A stretch of 64,000 nucleotides of DNA from DASQMT01 sp963839615 (GTDB taxonomy: Bacteria > Actinomycetota > Thermoleophilia > Solirubrobacterales > Solirubrobacteraceae). This document shows positions 36,028-44,385 of this stretch, in pieces (the first letter of the stretch is position 1; every line of letters begins with the position of its first letter). The stretch spans positions 62,001 through 126,000 of the forward strand of contig CAWIVY010000006.1 of assembly GCA_963839615.1 (NCBI GenBank), in the 5' to 3' direction. Below the pieces are notes generated by a model, which made no database searches, was not told the origin of the DNA, and saw only the letters and a list, made by a program, of their open reading frames with translations. A program made the translations under genes and the position numbers.

Positions 36028-38923
36028 TCACTGCCAGACGGCGCGCCGCTGCGTGTCGTAGCTCCACTCCTGCGCGGCCGCCTCCGCGAGCGCCGCGCGG
36101 CCGGGCTCGTCGCGCTGCGTGAAGCGCAGCTCCGCTGGGCCGAGCCAGCGGCGCCACGCGACCGCGAGCGCCTCGGCGCGCTCCTTGCGCCGGCCGAGGT
36201 CGTCGGGTACCGCATGCCACGTGGTCACGAGCGGCCCGCAGCCCCCGGCGGCGATGCGCAGCACGTCCGTCGCCGACGGGTCGGGCGGAGCGACGAGCCG
36301 CGACAGCAGGTAGCGCGGTCGCTCGACCGGCCCCAGCAGCGCGTCGAGCGCGGCGGTCACCCGCGCAGCCTCCTCCGGCGCGGCCTCGCGCAGCCGGCAG
36401 CGCAGGTAGCCCGACGCGCGCGGCTCGAACGTGAGCGAGGCGGCAGCCTCGGGCGTCAGCTCGCCGAGTCCCACGTACGCGTCGCAGACGGCGCGCGCGA
36501 TGCGGTCGAGCGGCGCAGCCGCGGGCAGCAGCGCCGCGTCCCTGCCCGCGCGCCGCAGCGCGACGGCGGCGAGCGCCGCGGCGGGGAGCAGGCCGGCGAG
36601 CAGGAGCGGGCCCGCGGCGACCGCGCCGCCGACGCGCGGCGAGGGCTGCCAGCGCGCCGCCGCCGAGCAGGCCGCGCTCGCCGACCCGCAGGCGCGGGGG
36701 TGACTCCGCGGGAGCCGCGGGCGGAGCCGCGTCCGGGCGGCGGGCGTGCAGGACGAGCGTCTCGACCTCGTGGCCCTCGTACGGCGTGCCGATCCGCCAG
36801 CGCGCGCGAGCCGAGTCCCGGTCGGCTGCCCGCAGCGTCATCGCGCGCCCGATCGCCGCGAAGCGGTCGGCCGGCGGCGGCGCGAAGGGGGAGAGGTCGG
36901 GGTGCACGTGCCCGACTCCCGCCTCCAGCGTCCCGTCGTCGGCGGGCGCGTGCAGGTGGCGGTGCTTGCGCACGAAGCGCTGGTAGTCGGCGTCGCCCTG
37001 CGCGTGGCGCGGGGCGACGCACACGACGTCCCAGTTCGAGGCGACCTTCTCCGGGTCGGCGGGGTCGAGCCGCAGCGAGCGGCCGCGCATCTGCCGCACG
37101 GACACGCCGGTCGCGGCGCTGGTGAGGTCGACGAGGCAGTTCACGCAGGGCGCGTTCCAGCCCTCGCCGAGGAACGCGCGAGTGCCGACGAGCGCGCGTG
37201 TGTGGCCCGCCTCGAAGATCGCCGTCGCGAGCCCGACCCAGCGCCGCGGGCGCCACTCTCCGGGGCCGCGCAGCTCGACGAGGCCGCCGGCGGCCGGGCC
37301 CGCGCTCCAACCGTCCGCGGCGGCATCGTCGGCTTCCCGCAGCGCGCCGGTCAGGGCCTCGGCGTCCGCCTCCGCGCAGCGCAGGCCGCGGCCGGACACC
37401 AGCAGCGGGCGCAGCACGCCGGTGCGCGTGTCCTCGGCCAGCGCCCGGACGGCCGCGCGGGCGGTGCCGGCGTCGGGGTCGAGCACGTCGCGCAGCTCGC
37501 CGTCGGGGCGCGCGCCGGACAGCTCGGCGTCGCACAGCACGAGCGCGCGCAGGTCGGTCCCGCGCGCCTCCGCCTCGGCGCCGAGCACCTCGACCAGGGC
37601 CAGCGGCTTCGCGGCCGAGCCGGTCAGGAGCCGGTCGACGTCGGATGCCGCGCGGCGGATCCCGGTCCGCGTCAGCTGGAAGCCGAGGTCGCGCAGCGCG
37701 ACGGCGACGGCCTCGCGGCGCGCGGCGGCCTCCGGCGCGGCCTGCCCGTCGAGGCAGCGCAGCACCCAGTCCTCGAGCAGCACGACCCAGTCGTCGAGAT
37801 CGGGCGGGCGGCGGTACGCCTCGCCGCGCGGCGCGCCCGGCGGCAGCGGCAGTCTCGCGGACGCGAGGAAGCGCACGCCGGCGCCGGCGAGCGCCGGGTG
37901 GCGGCGCTGGAAGTCACTCCATGGCACCTCGCTCTCGTCCTCGCCCGGCCGCGTCCGGTGGCGCAGCCGCGTGATCACCCACTGCCCGAGGTCGAGCGGG
38001 CCGCTCTCGTCGACGTCGAGCAGATCGGTCACCAGCTCGCGGAAGCGGGTCTCGTGCTCGTCGAGCCAGCGCCCCTCGCCGTCGAGCGGCTCGGTGAGCC
38101 AGGCGAGCTCCTGGTAGGGAGCGAGGTGGCCGTCGCGCACGACGGCCGGCGTCGGCACCTGGAAGTCGACCGGCCCGAGCAGGGCGGCGTACAGCTCTGC
38201 CTCCTCCGTCGTCAGCTCGTCGGGCGGCGTCGCGGTGAGCCCGACGACGTGCACGCCCTCGCCGAGCTCCGCGACCACGGCGCGCACGACGTAGCCCCAG
38301 AGCGAGGCGAGGTGGTGGCATTCGTCGAGCACGACGGTGCGCACGCCGGCCGCCCGCAGCGCGTCGACGCGCGCCCGCGCGCCCGGAGCCAGGAGGTCGG
38401 CCAGCCGCGACCGGTCCGTGCGCGCGATCTCGCGCTTGAGCGACGCCGTGATGCGCGCGAGCTCGCGCCGGCGGCGCGTCGCCGCGGCGCCGGTCCAGGT
38501 CGCGGCCTCGGCCGCGACAGCTGCCGTCTCCTGGCCGGTCGCGGCCGCGCGCTCGGACGCCCAGCGCGCCTCCGCGGCGCCGCGCAGCGCGGCTCCGGGA
38601 TCGTCCAGCCGGGCCAGCGCCTGATAGGTCAGGCACGTCACGGGTGCTCCCGGAGCTGCCGCGACCGTCCCGGCGGACGCGCCGAACGCCTCGCCGGTGC
38701 GCGTCCACTGCGCCTGGATCGCGGAGTTCGGCGCGAGCACCAGGGCGGGCTCGCCGAGCCGGCGCAGGATCTCGAACCCGAGCAGCGTCTTGCCCGATCC
38801 CGGCGGCGCGACGAGGTGCGTGGATCCGTGCCCGCCGGCGCGGTCGTGCTCGAACGCGTCCAGGGCGAGCGACTGGTAGTGGCGCCAGGTGCCGCGAAAG
38901 CGCAGGTCGGCGAGCTCGCTCAC
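36028..38923 (-). CDS. SF2 DEAD/DEAH-box helicase with hydrophobic C-terminal segment (frame broken by one extra base)
   Basis: About 964 residues after correction. RecA-like domain 1 has Walker A APPGSGKT (39-46), an unusual insertion of about 150 residues, DECH (200-203) and motif III TATPP (230-234). Domain 2 ends with QMRGRSLRLDP (motif VI). After about residue 740 the sequence changes to a hydrophobic stretch (GGALAAL then GGAVAAGPLLLAGLLPAAAL) that looks like one or two membrane helices, then a soluble tail of about 170 residues. One extra base near 36640 breaks the frame inside the hydrophobic part; the tail resumes one frame on and ends at 36028. The function is unknown: nucleic-acid remodelling at the membrane, repair or defence are possible. 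It is 22 bp downstream of the DUF616 gene. The GTG at 38923 is the likely start. Confidence 0.82.
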
Positions 38924-38945
38924 GCGCGCATCATCGCGCTGTCGC

Positions 38946-39716
38946 TTACAGGTCGGCCGTCGGCTCCACGCCTTCGGGGAGGTGAGGCGGCGGCACGACA
39001 GCGCGGCGCCGGCGCCCGTCCGGCAGCTTGATCTTCCTCGGCGCGTTCGGACCGTCATGGGTGCGGTACTGAAACAGCGGTCCGCGCCGCACATCGCTGT
39101 CGAACGCCGCGACCTCGACCCCGTGGATACCCAGCGCGTAGGGCAGGCTGAGCTGATCGCGGTAGCTCCCCCTGGCGATCTCTGCCCACCACGTCTCCTC
39201 GAGCTCGCGCACCGCCGGGGTGTGCCGGCGCAGGATCGCGGCCCCGGCGTACAGTCCGGCTTTGGCCGGCACGCCAGAGCGGGCGTACCGCAGCATCTGG
39301 GCGAGCACGGTCGCCGTCGCGTCCTTGCCCTGATCGATGACTGCCACGGCCTCGTCGAACAGGCACTCGCGCAGCTGGTGACGGTGCATCGCGAGATCGC
39401 AACTCTCGAGATAGCGCTCCAGCAGCGCCTGGGGCGAGGTCATCGGCTGGATGTTGCCGTCCACCCACAGCGACACCTTCGCCGTCGGGAGGACCGTCGT
39501 CGCATTGACCTTCAGGTAGCGCGCCTCGCGGGCGAGGCTGGGCTGCCGCAGCTCGACCGGGGCGGGACGCCACGGCGGGCAGTCGATCGGCTCCTCGCTG
39601 AAGCAGACGTAGTCCCAATCGTCGTCCACGTAGCCGGGCGGCCGCAGCGTGTCGACGCCGCCGAGGACCGCCGTGTACACGACGTTGTCGTACGTCTTCC
39701 GGAAGGGCAGCGTCAT
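38946..39716 (-). CDS. DUF616 glycosyltransferase-like protein
   Basis: A 256-residue protein matching the TOD1/MUCI70 (DUF616) pattern: VVYTAVLGGVDTL at the N-terminus, DWDYVCFSEEP, REARYLKVN, and a DxD-like SLWVDGNIQP that probably binds a metal-nucleotide sugar. Other members are glycosyltransferases acting on glycans or lipids. The ATG at 39716 was chosen because earlier in-frame sequence runs antisense through the sulfotransferase. It sits between a sulfotransferase 16 bp upstream and the helicase 22 bp downstream on the same strand. The acceptor is unknown; modification of a cell-surface polysaccharide is inference from neighbours. Confidence 0.8.
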   Translation of the reverse strand: MTLPFRKTYDNVVYTAVLGGVDTLRPPGYVDDDWDYVCFSEEPIDCPPWRPAPVELRQPSLAREARYLKVNATTVLPTAKVSLWVDGNIQPMTSPQALLERYLESCDLAMHRHQLRECLFDEAVAVIDQGKDATATVLAQMLRYARSGVPAKAGLYAGAAILRRHTPAVRELEETWWAEIARGSYRDQLSLPYALGIHGVEVAAFDSDVRRGPLFQYRTHDGPNAPRKIKLPDGRRRRAVVPPPHLPEGVEPTADL

Positions 39717-39732
39717 CGGGTCAGTATCGCGA

Positions 39733-40623
39733 TCAGTCGAGCACGGCTTGGGCGGCCCAGGTCTCCAGCTCGGGATTGCGCGCCGCATCGATCGCGGCGG
39801 CGACGGTCGGCGGGAGCGGCTGGGCGCGAGCGCGACGGCGCTCCCCGTCCAGGACCATCGCGTCGTGACGCTCGCGCATCGCCGCCGGCAGGTCGAGTCC
39901 GAGGAACGCATAGAGCCGATCGAGCTCGTCGCGCGCTCCGCGGAAGAAGCGCGAGTAGCTGACCAGCAGGAGCCGCCGATCATTGTCGTCCACGAAGGCG
40001 CGCGCATGCTGGAGTACACGGTTCCAGTCGCGGATGGCCACCCGATGGTCGTTCTCCGCCGGCCAGGTGTCAGCAGGGTCGGTGGCTCGTCGCCGGTAGG
40101 ACGCCGCGACCTCGTCCAGGTCGCGCACCATGATCACGAACTTGGCCTCGCCGAACACCGATGCGAGGCGGTCGAGCTCTACGGCGTAGTAGGGCGCCTT
40201 GTCGCCGAGGATCTCGACGCTGCCGCTGTGCCAGCGCTCCCGGAGGACGTGGTAATCGGCGAACGCGCCCGGGCGGACCGGCTCGTCGCGCCACGGCATC
40301 GCCCAGGAGGTCTCGCGCGCACTGGGGTTGAAGAACACCTCCTCGCTGAAGTGAAACGGCTCGACGATCTTGCGGATCCTGCGGAAGCGCTCCTGCCCGA
40401 GCAGGATCCGCTCGTCGTCGTTGAGCAGCGTCGTGATCGCCGTGGTCCCGGAGCGCGGGCAGCCGCCGATGAAGAGATACCGGATCCCCGAGGGACCCTG
40501 GGAACGCCGGCCGCGGGCGCGCCGGTTCAGCTCGCGGACCTCGGCTGCGATCCGCTCCTCGAGCCCGTCGATCCGCTGTGCGTCCGCCGGATCGCCCGAC
40601 CCCGCTGCCCCGGTTGCCTGCAC
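39733..40623 (-). CDS. Sulfotransferase family protein
   Basis: A 296-residue PAPS-dependent sulfotransferase. The 5'-phosphosulfate loop is IGGCPRSGTTAI (residues 52-63); the 3'-phosphate-binding strand and helix are in KFVIMVRDLDEVAASYRRRA (in parts: KFVIMVRDLDEVA, SYRRRA), followed by VSYSRFFRG. The first 45 residues are a charged helical arm. It should transfer sulfate to a hydroxyl, probably of a glycan given the adjacent DUF616 and GT4 genes. The start is GTG at 40623, divergent from GT4 with 44 bp between them. Confidence 0.88.
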   Translation of the reverse strand: MQATGAAGSGDPADAQRIDGLEERIAAEVRELNRRARGRRSQGPSGIRYLFIGGCPRSGTTAITTLLNDDERILLGQERFRRIRKIVEPFHFSEEVFFNPSARETSWAMPWRDEPVRPGAFADYHVLRERWHSGSVEILGDKAPYYAVELDRLASVFGEAKFVIMVRDLDEVAASYRRRATDPADTWPAENDHRVAIRDWNRVLQHARAFVDDNDRRLLLVSYSRFFRGARDELDRLYAFLGLDLPAAMRERHDAMVLDGERRRARAQPLPPTVAAAIDAARNPELETWAAQAVLD

Positions 40624-40667
40624 CGGGCTATTCTGCCACCGGCGGCGGAGCCCGCTGCGAACGTCAC

Positions 40668-41753
40668 GTGCGCCTCGGTCTCGTCACCCACTGGTTCAAT
40701 CGCGGGCAGGGAACCATCGGGCGCCAGCTGCGCGGGGCGTTGGACGGGCTCGGGCACGAGACGTGGGTTCTCGCCCGTCCGACCAAGGCCGGGTTCTACC
40801 GACCCGCGTACGTCGAGCAGACCGACGTCTGGGCGCAGCCGGGCGTCACCCGGGCCGCGGCGTTCCGGATCCCCGGCCGGGAGTACGTTCGCTGGACCGC
40901 GGAGCACGAGCTCGAGGGCGTCTTCTTCTTCCAGAACTACCAGTTCGACGAGATCGCGCGCCTGCGGAAGGCCGGCGTGCGCACGATCGGAGCGTTCATG
41001 TGGGAGGCGTTCAGGGGCGATCACGTCGACGGCGCGCTCCGCGCCTACGACGTCATCTACTCGTTCACACCCAGCCACCAGGATCGATACCGCGAGCTCG
41101 GCATCGTCTCGCCGCTGGTGCCGTGGGGGTGTCACCCGGAGCTCGCGACCGTCCGGACGTCGCGATCCGAGCGCGACACTGTGACGTTCTACTTCCCGGG
41201 CGGCTATCTGTCGCGCCGAAAGCCGCTGGCCGAGACCGTGGCGGCATTCCTACGCGTCGACGATCCCCGCGTGCGGCTCGTGATCAAGACCCAGGGCGTC
41301 CAGCAGGGACTTCCCGCCGCGGCGGAGACGTTCGGCGGCCTGCCTCGCGTCACCGTCGTCGACGGAGACCTGCCGACCGAGGAGCACCTTACGCTGATGG
41401 CCTCCGCGGACGTGTGCCTGGCTCCCAGCCGCTGGGAGGGTCTCGGCCTGCATCTCTACGAGGCGACCGCGTTGGGGCTTCCGACGATCACGAACGATCG
41501 GCCGCCGATGAACGAGGCGGTCCACGACGAGGACAACGGGCTGCTGATTCGCTCGATCCCGGTCGAGCCGGCGCCGTCGGGCATCCCTGCATACGACCCC
41601 GAGCCGCAGAGCCTCGAGCGCGCCATCCGCCGCATGACGGATCCCGAGGCCAGACGGCAGCTCGCCGACGGCGCAGAGCGCGCCAGGGCTGGTCGCCTCA
41701 GCTGGGAGCACACCGTTGCCGGCCTGCGCGACCTGCTCGACCGCATCGGGTGA
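40668..41753 (+). CDS. Glycosyltransferase family 4-like protein
   Basis: A 361-residue GT-B enzyme. The N-terminal half begins GLVTHWFNRGQGTIGRQLRG, a typical acceptor-side Rossmann start. The C-terminal half has FPGGYLSRRKPL, LPTEEHLTLMASADVCLAPSRWEGLGLHLYEATALG (in parts: LMASADVCLAPSRWEG, LHLYEATALG, the E-x7-E nucleotide-sugar site) and DNGLLI. It adds sugars from nucleotide donors to a glycan or lipid. The GTG at 40668 fits the family start; upstream in-frame codons are antisense to the sulfotransferase. Its 3' end is 3 bp from the convergent MerR stop. Confidence 0.87.
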   Translation: MRLGLVTHWFNRGQGTIGRQLRGALDGLGHETWVLARPTKAGFYRPAYVEQTDVWAQPGVTRAAAFRIPGREYVRWTAEHELEGVFFFQNYQFDEIARLRKAGVRTIGAFMWEAFRGDHVDGALRAYDVIYSFTPSHQDRYRELGIVSPLVPWGCHPELATVRTSRSERDTVTFYFPGGYLSRRKPLAETVAAFLRVDDPRVRLVIKTQGVQQGLPAAAETFGGLPRVTVVDGDLPTEEHLTLMASADVCLAPSRWEGLGLHLYEATALGLPTITNDRPPMNEAVHDEDNGLLIRSIPVEPAPSGIPAYDPEPQSLERAIRRMTDPEARRQLADGAERARAGRLSWEHTVAGLRDLLDRIG

Positions 41754-41756
41754 TCC

Positions 41757-42506
41757 CTAGCGGTCGGCGGTGTCCTGCTCGAGCACCGCGCCGAAGGCCT
41801 GCTCGACCGCGTCGCCCATCGCGAGCGCGAACACGGCCATCAGCGCGTCGCCCGCAAGCGGACGCAGGCGCTCGAGCGCGGCGCGGACCTCGGGCCAGCG
41901 CTCGGGCGGGCGGCCGGCCGCGTCGAAGGGGCGCCAGACGTGGGTGAGGAAGAGCTCCACGAACAACGCCGACACGGCGTCGGCGTGCTCGCGCAGCTGC
42001 TCGACGACGTCGAGCGCCACCTCCGCCCCGGCGCCGAGCGCCGTCAGCTCGGCGCCGGCGCGTGAGAGCCGCGGGCTCGGATCCTCGAAGCGGCCCTCGC
42101 CCAGTGGGCGCAGCAGGCCCAGCGACACCGCGCGCTCGAGCAGGTCGGCGCGACCGCCCGCGCCGAACCGCTGCACGAGCTCGTCGACGCCGATCACCTC
42201 GGGCGTCTCGTCGGCGAACGGCTCGCGCGCGGCGCGCGTGAAGCGCAGCAGCTCCTCGCTCGACCCCCCGCTGCGCTCGAGCAGCCGCCGGATCGACTCG
42301 AGGTTGAAGCCGTCGTCCTGGAGCGTGCGGATCAGCTCGAGCCGCGCGACGTGCTCGGCGCCGTAGAAGCCCGTGCGCCCGCGCACCTCGGGCGGGGGCA
42401 GCAGCCCGCGCGACTGGTGGGCGCGCACGTTGCGCACGGTCATGCCGACCCGGCGGGCGAGCTCGTCGATGGTCAGCCCGGCCGCGGGCTGGGTGGCATC
42501 GGTCAC
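41757..42506 (-). CDS. MerR-family transcriptional regulator
   Basis: A 249-residue regulator. The winged helix is LTIDELARRVGMTVRNVRAHQ, then RGLLPPPEVRGRTGFYGAEHVARLELIRTLQDDGF (key parts: RGLLPPP, RTGFYGAEHVARL). A 150-residue helical effector domain follows, longer than in metal-sensing MerR proteins and without Cys, so an organic ligand is more likely. I chose GTG 42506 because TATCGT lies 7 bases upstream (leaderless pattern); an ATG at 42530 would add eight residues inside the operator. It is divergent from a large membrane protein across a MerR-type operator, its probable target. Confidence 0.88.
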   Translation of the reverse strand: MTDATQPAAGLTIDELARRVGMTVRNVRAHQSRGLLPPPEVRGRTGFYGAEHVARLELIRTLQDDGFNLESIRRLLERSGGSSEELLRFTRAAREPFADETPEVIGVDELVQRFGAGGRADLLERAVSLGLLRPLGEGRFEDPSPRLSRAGAELTALGAGAEVALDVVEQLREHADAVSALFVELFLTHVWRPFDAAGRPPERWPEVRAALERLRPLAGDALMAVFALAMGDAVEQAFGAVLEQDTADR

Positions 42507-42513
42507 GAAGCGA

Positions 42514-42552
42514 ACGATACCTGGTTCCATGTGACATTGATCGGTGTAACAT
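42514..42552. promoter_or_regulatory. MerR-type divergent promoter and operator
   Basis: Minus-strand -10 TATCGT is at 42514-42519 (for merR) and plus-strand -10 TAACAT at 42547-42552 (6 bases before GTG 42559). Between them GTGACA (42531-42536) and TGTAAC (42545-42550) form an inverted repeat with one mismatch and an 8-base spacer. It covers the -35 of one gene and touches the -10 of the other, as MerR sites do. Confidence 0.6.
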
Positions 42553-42558
42553 AACGTT

Positions 42559-44385
42559 GTGATGACTTTCCTTGCCGCAACCGAAGTCGCCGCCGACCCG
42601 GCGGGCGGAGCCGCCATCGACCAGGTCGCGCTCGCAACCGGCTCGGCGATGCTCGCCCTGGCCGCGCTCTGGTGGCTGGTGACCGCCTACCGGGCCGGCC
42701 GCGCGCGCCGCTTCGCCGCTCTCGTCGGCTTCTCCGAGCGCGTCTCCGGGCTGCCCGGCTGGTCGGCGCTGCCGGCCGCCGTCTCCGCCGTCGCGCTCCA
42801 GGTCGCGCTGCTCGGGATGTACTGGGACATCGCGCTGCACATCGGCGATGGACGCGATGCGGGCCCACTCGCCAATCCCGCCCACTACCTGATCCTCGCC
42901 GGCCTGTTCGGCGTCTTCGCCGCCGGCGTGCTCGCGATCGCGATGCCGCGCGACACCACCCCGGGTCCCGCATCCGTCGCCGTGGCGCCGGGCTGGCGGG
43001 CGCCGGTCGGCGGCCTGCTGATGGCCTCCTGCGGCGCGTTCGCGCTCGCCGGCTTCCCGCTCGACGACGTGTGGCACCGCCTCTTCGGCCAGGACGTGAC
43101 GCTCTGGGGCCCGACGCACCTGATGCTGATCGGCGGCGCCGGCATGACGCTGATCGGCCAGGCCGTGCTGCTCCAGGAGGGCCTGCGCGCGCGGTCGCGG
43201 CGACCGCGCACGGCGCCGCGCAGCGGGTTCGCCCGCTTCTCCGGCGTGCGCCACGTCGCCCTCATGGGCGGCTTGCTGATCGGGCTGTCGACGTTCCAGG
43301 CCGAGTTCGACTTCGGCGTGCCGCAGTTCCGCGCCGTGCTGCAGCCGGCCCTGATCGCGCTCGCGGCCGGGGTCGCGCTCGTGGCCGCGCGCGTCTGGAT
43401 CGGCCGCGGCGGCGCGCTCGGAGCGGCGCTCTTCTTCCTCGCGCTGCGCGGCCTGGTGTCGCTGCTCGTCGGTCCCGTGCTCGGGGAGACGACGCCGAGC
43501 CTGCCGCTCTACCTCGGCGAGGCGCTGGCGATCGAGGCCGCCGCGCTGCTGATCGGGCGCCGCCCGCTGCTGCTCGGCGCCGTCGGGGGTCTGCTGGCGG
43601 GCACGCTCGGGTTCGCCACGGAGTGGGGCTGGAGCCAGGTCGCGATGACGCTGCCGTGGGAGCAGGCGCTCCTGCCCGAGGCGCTCGTCGGCGCCGCCGT
43701 CGCCGGCACCGCGGGCGGGCTGCTCGGCGGCCTGACCGGCGCGGCCCTGCGCGGCGTGCTGCCCCCGGCCCCCGTGGCGCGGATGACCGCGTGCGCCGCA
43801 TCGGTCGCGCTCCTGCTCGTGATCGCCGACGGCCTGTACGAGACGGCGCCGCCGCCCGTGCGCGCGGCGATGACCGTCACCCCGGCGGGCGGCCAGGGCG
43901 AGGGCGACGTCGCAGTCCGGCTCGACCCACCCGACGCCGCGCGCGACGCGGCGTGGCTGCAGGTGACGGCCTGGCAGGGGGGCGGGCTGGTCGTGGACCG
44001 GCTCGAGCGCGCCGGCGGCGGCTGGCGCACGACGCGCCCGATCCCGCTCGACGGCGACTGGAAGGTCACGCTGCGACTGCAACGCGGCCGCGTGGTGACC
44101 GGCGCACCTGTCCGGTTGCCGGCGGATTCCGCGATCCCGGTCGGAGCCGTCGGCATGCCGACGGGCGACGAGCGCCTGCTCGTGCCCGACCGGACGCTGC
44201 TGCAGCGCGAGCTCAAGGGCGACGTCCCCGGCTGGCTCTGGGGCGGTGCCTCGGCGATCGTGCTGGTGCTCGCGCTCGGCTTCCTCGGCACGCTCGCGTG
44301 GGGCCTCGGACGCGTCGCGCGCCGGACGCGGCCCGCCGCCCCGCCCGCCGGCCGGCTACGAGCGGTCGAGTACGCGGGCTCCTAG
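42559..44385 (+). CDS. Polytopic membrane protein of unknown function, 13 predicted helices
   Basis: A 608-residue protein that I do not recognise. Twelve hydrophobic segments (residues about 20-430) are followed by a soluble domain of about 115 residues and a last helix near 570. Polar residues stand out in otherwise hydrophobic parts: YWDIALHIGDGRD, NPAHYLIL, DDVWHRLFGQDVTLWGPTH. These Asp/His/Trp patterns could bind a metal or heme, which is inference. The soluble domain (VTPAGGQGEGDVAVRLDP ... DGDWKVTLRLQRG) resembles YtkA/FixH-like domains in tone, not proven. The start is GTG 42559, directly before an ATG and 6 bases after TAACAT. It is controlled with the divergent MerR gene. The 3' end overlaps the oxidase gene by 30 bp. 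Confidence 0.85.
   Translation: MMTFLAATEVAADPAGGAAIDQVALATGSAMLALAALWWLVTAYRAGRARRFAALVGFSERVSGLPGWSALPAAVSAVALQVALLGMYWDIALHIGDGRDAGPLANPAHYLILAGLFGVFAAGVLAIAMPRDTTPGPASVAVAPGWRAPVGGLLMASCGAFALAGFPLDDVWHRLFGQDVTLWGPTHLMLIGGAGMTLIGQAVLLQEGLRARSRRPRTAPRSGFARFSGVRHVALMGGLLIGLSTFQAEFDFGVPQFRAVLQPALIALAAGVALVAARVWIGRGGALGAALFFLALRGLVSLLVGPVLGETTPSLPLYLGEALAIEAAALLIGRRPLLLGAVGGLLAGTLGFATEWGWSQVAMTLPWEQALLPEALVGAAVAGTAGGLLGGLTGAALRGVLPPAPVARMTACAASVALLLVIADGLYETAPPPVRAAMTVTPAGGQGEGDVAVRLDPPDAARDAAWLQVTAWQGGGLVVDRLERAGGGWRTTRPIPLDGDWKVTLRLQRGRVVTGAPVRLPADSAIPVGAVGMPTGDERLLVPDRTLLQRELKGDVPGWLWGGASAIVLVLALGFLGTLAWGLGRVARRTRPAAPPAGRLRAVEYAGS

Noticed and set aside
42506..42530. ATG 42530 as start of the MerR gene.
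   Set aside because: It would place the -10 box TATCGT inside the coding sequence and abut the operator; GTG 42506 fits the leaderless pattern.
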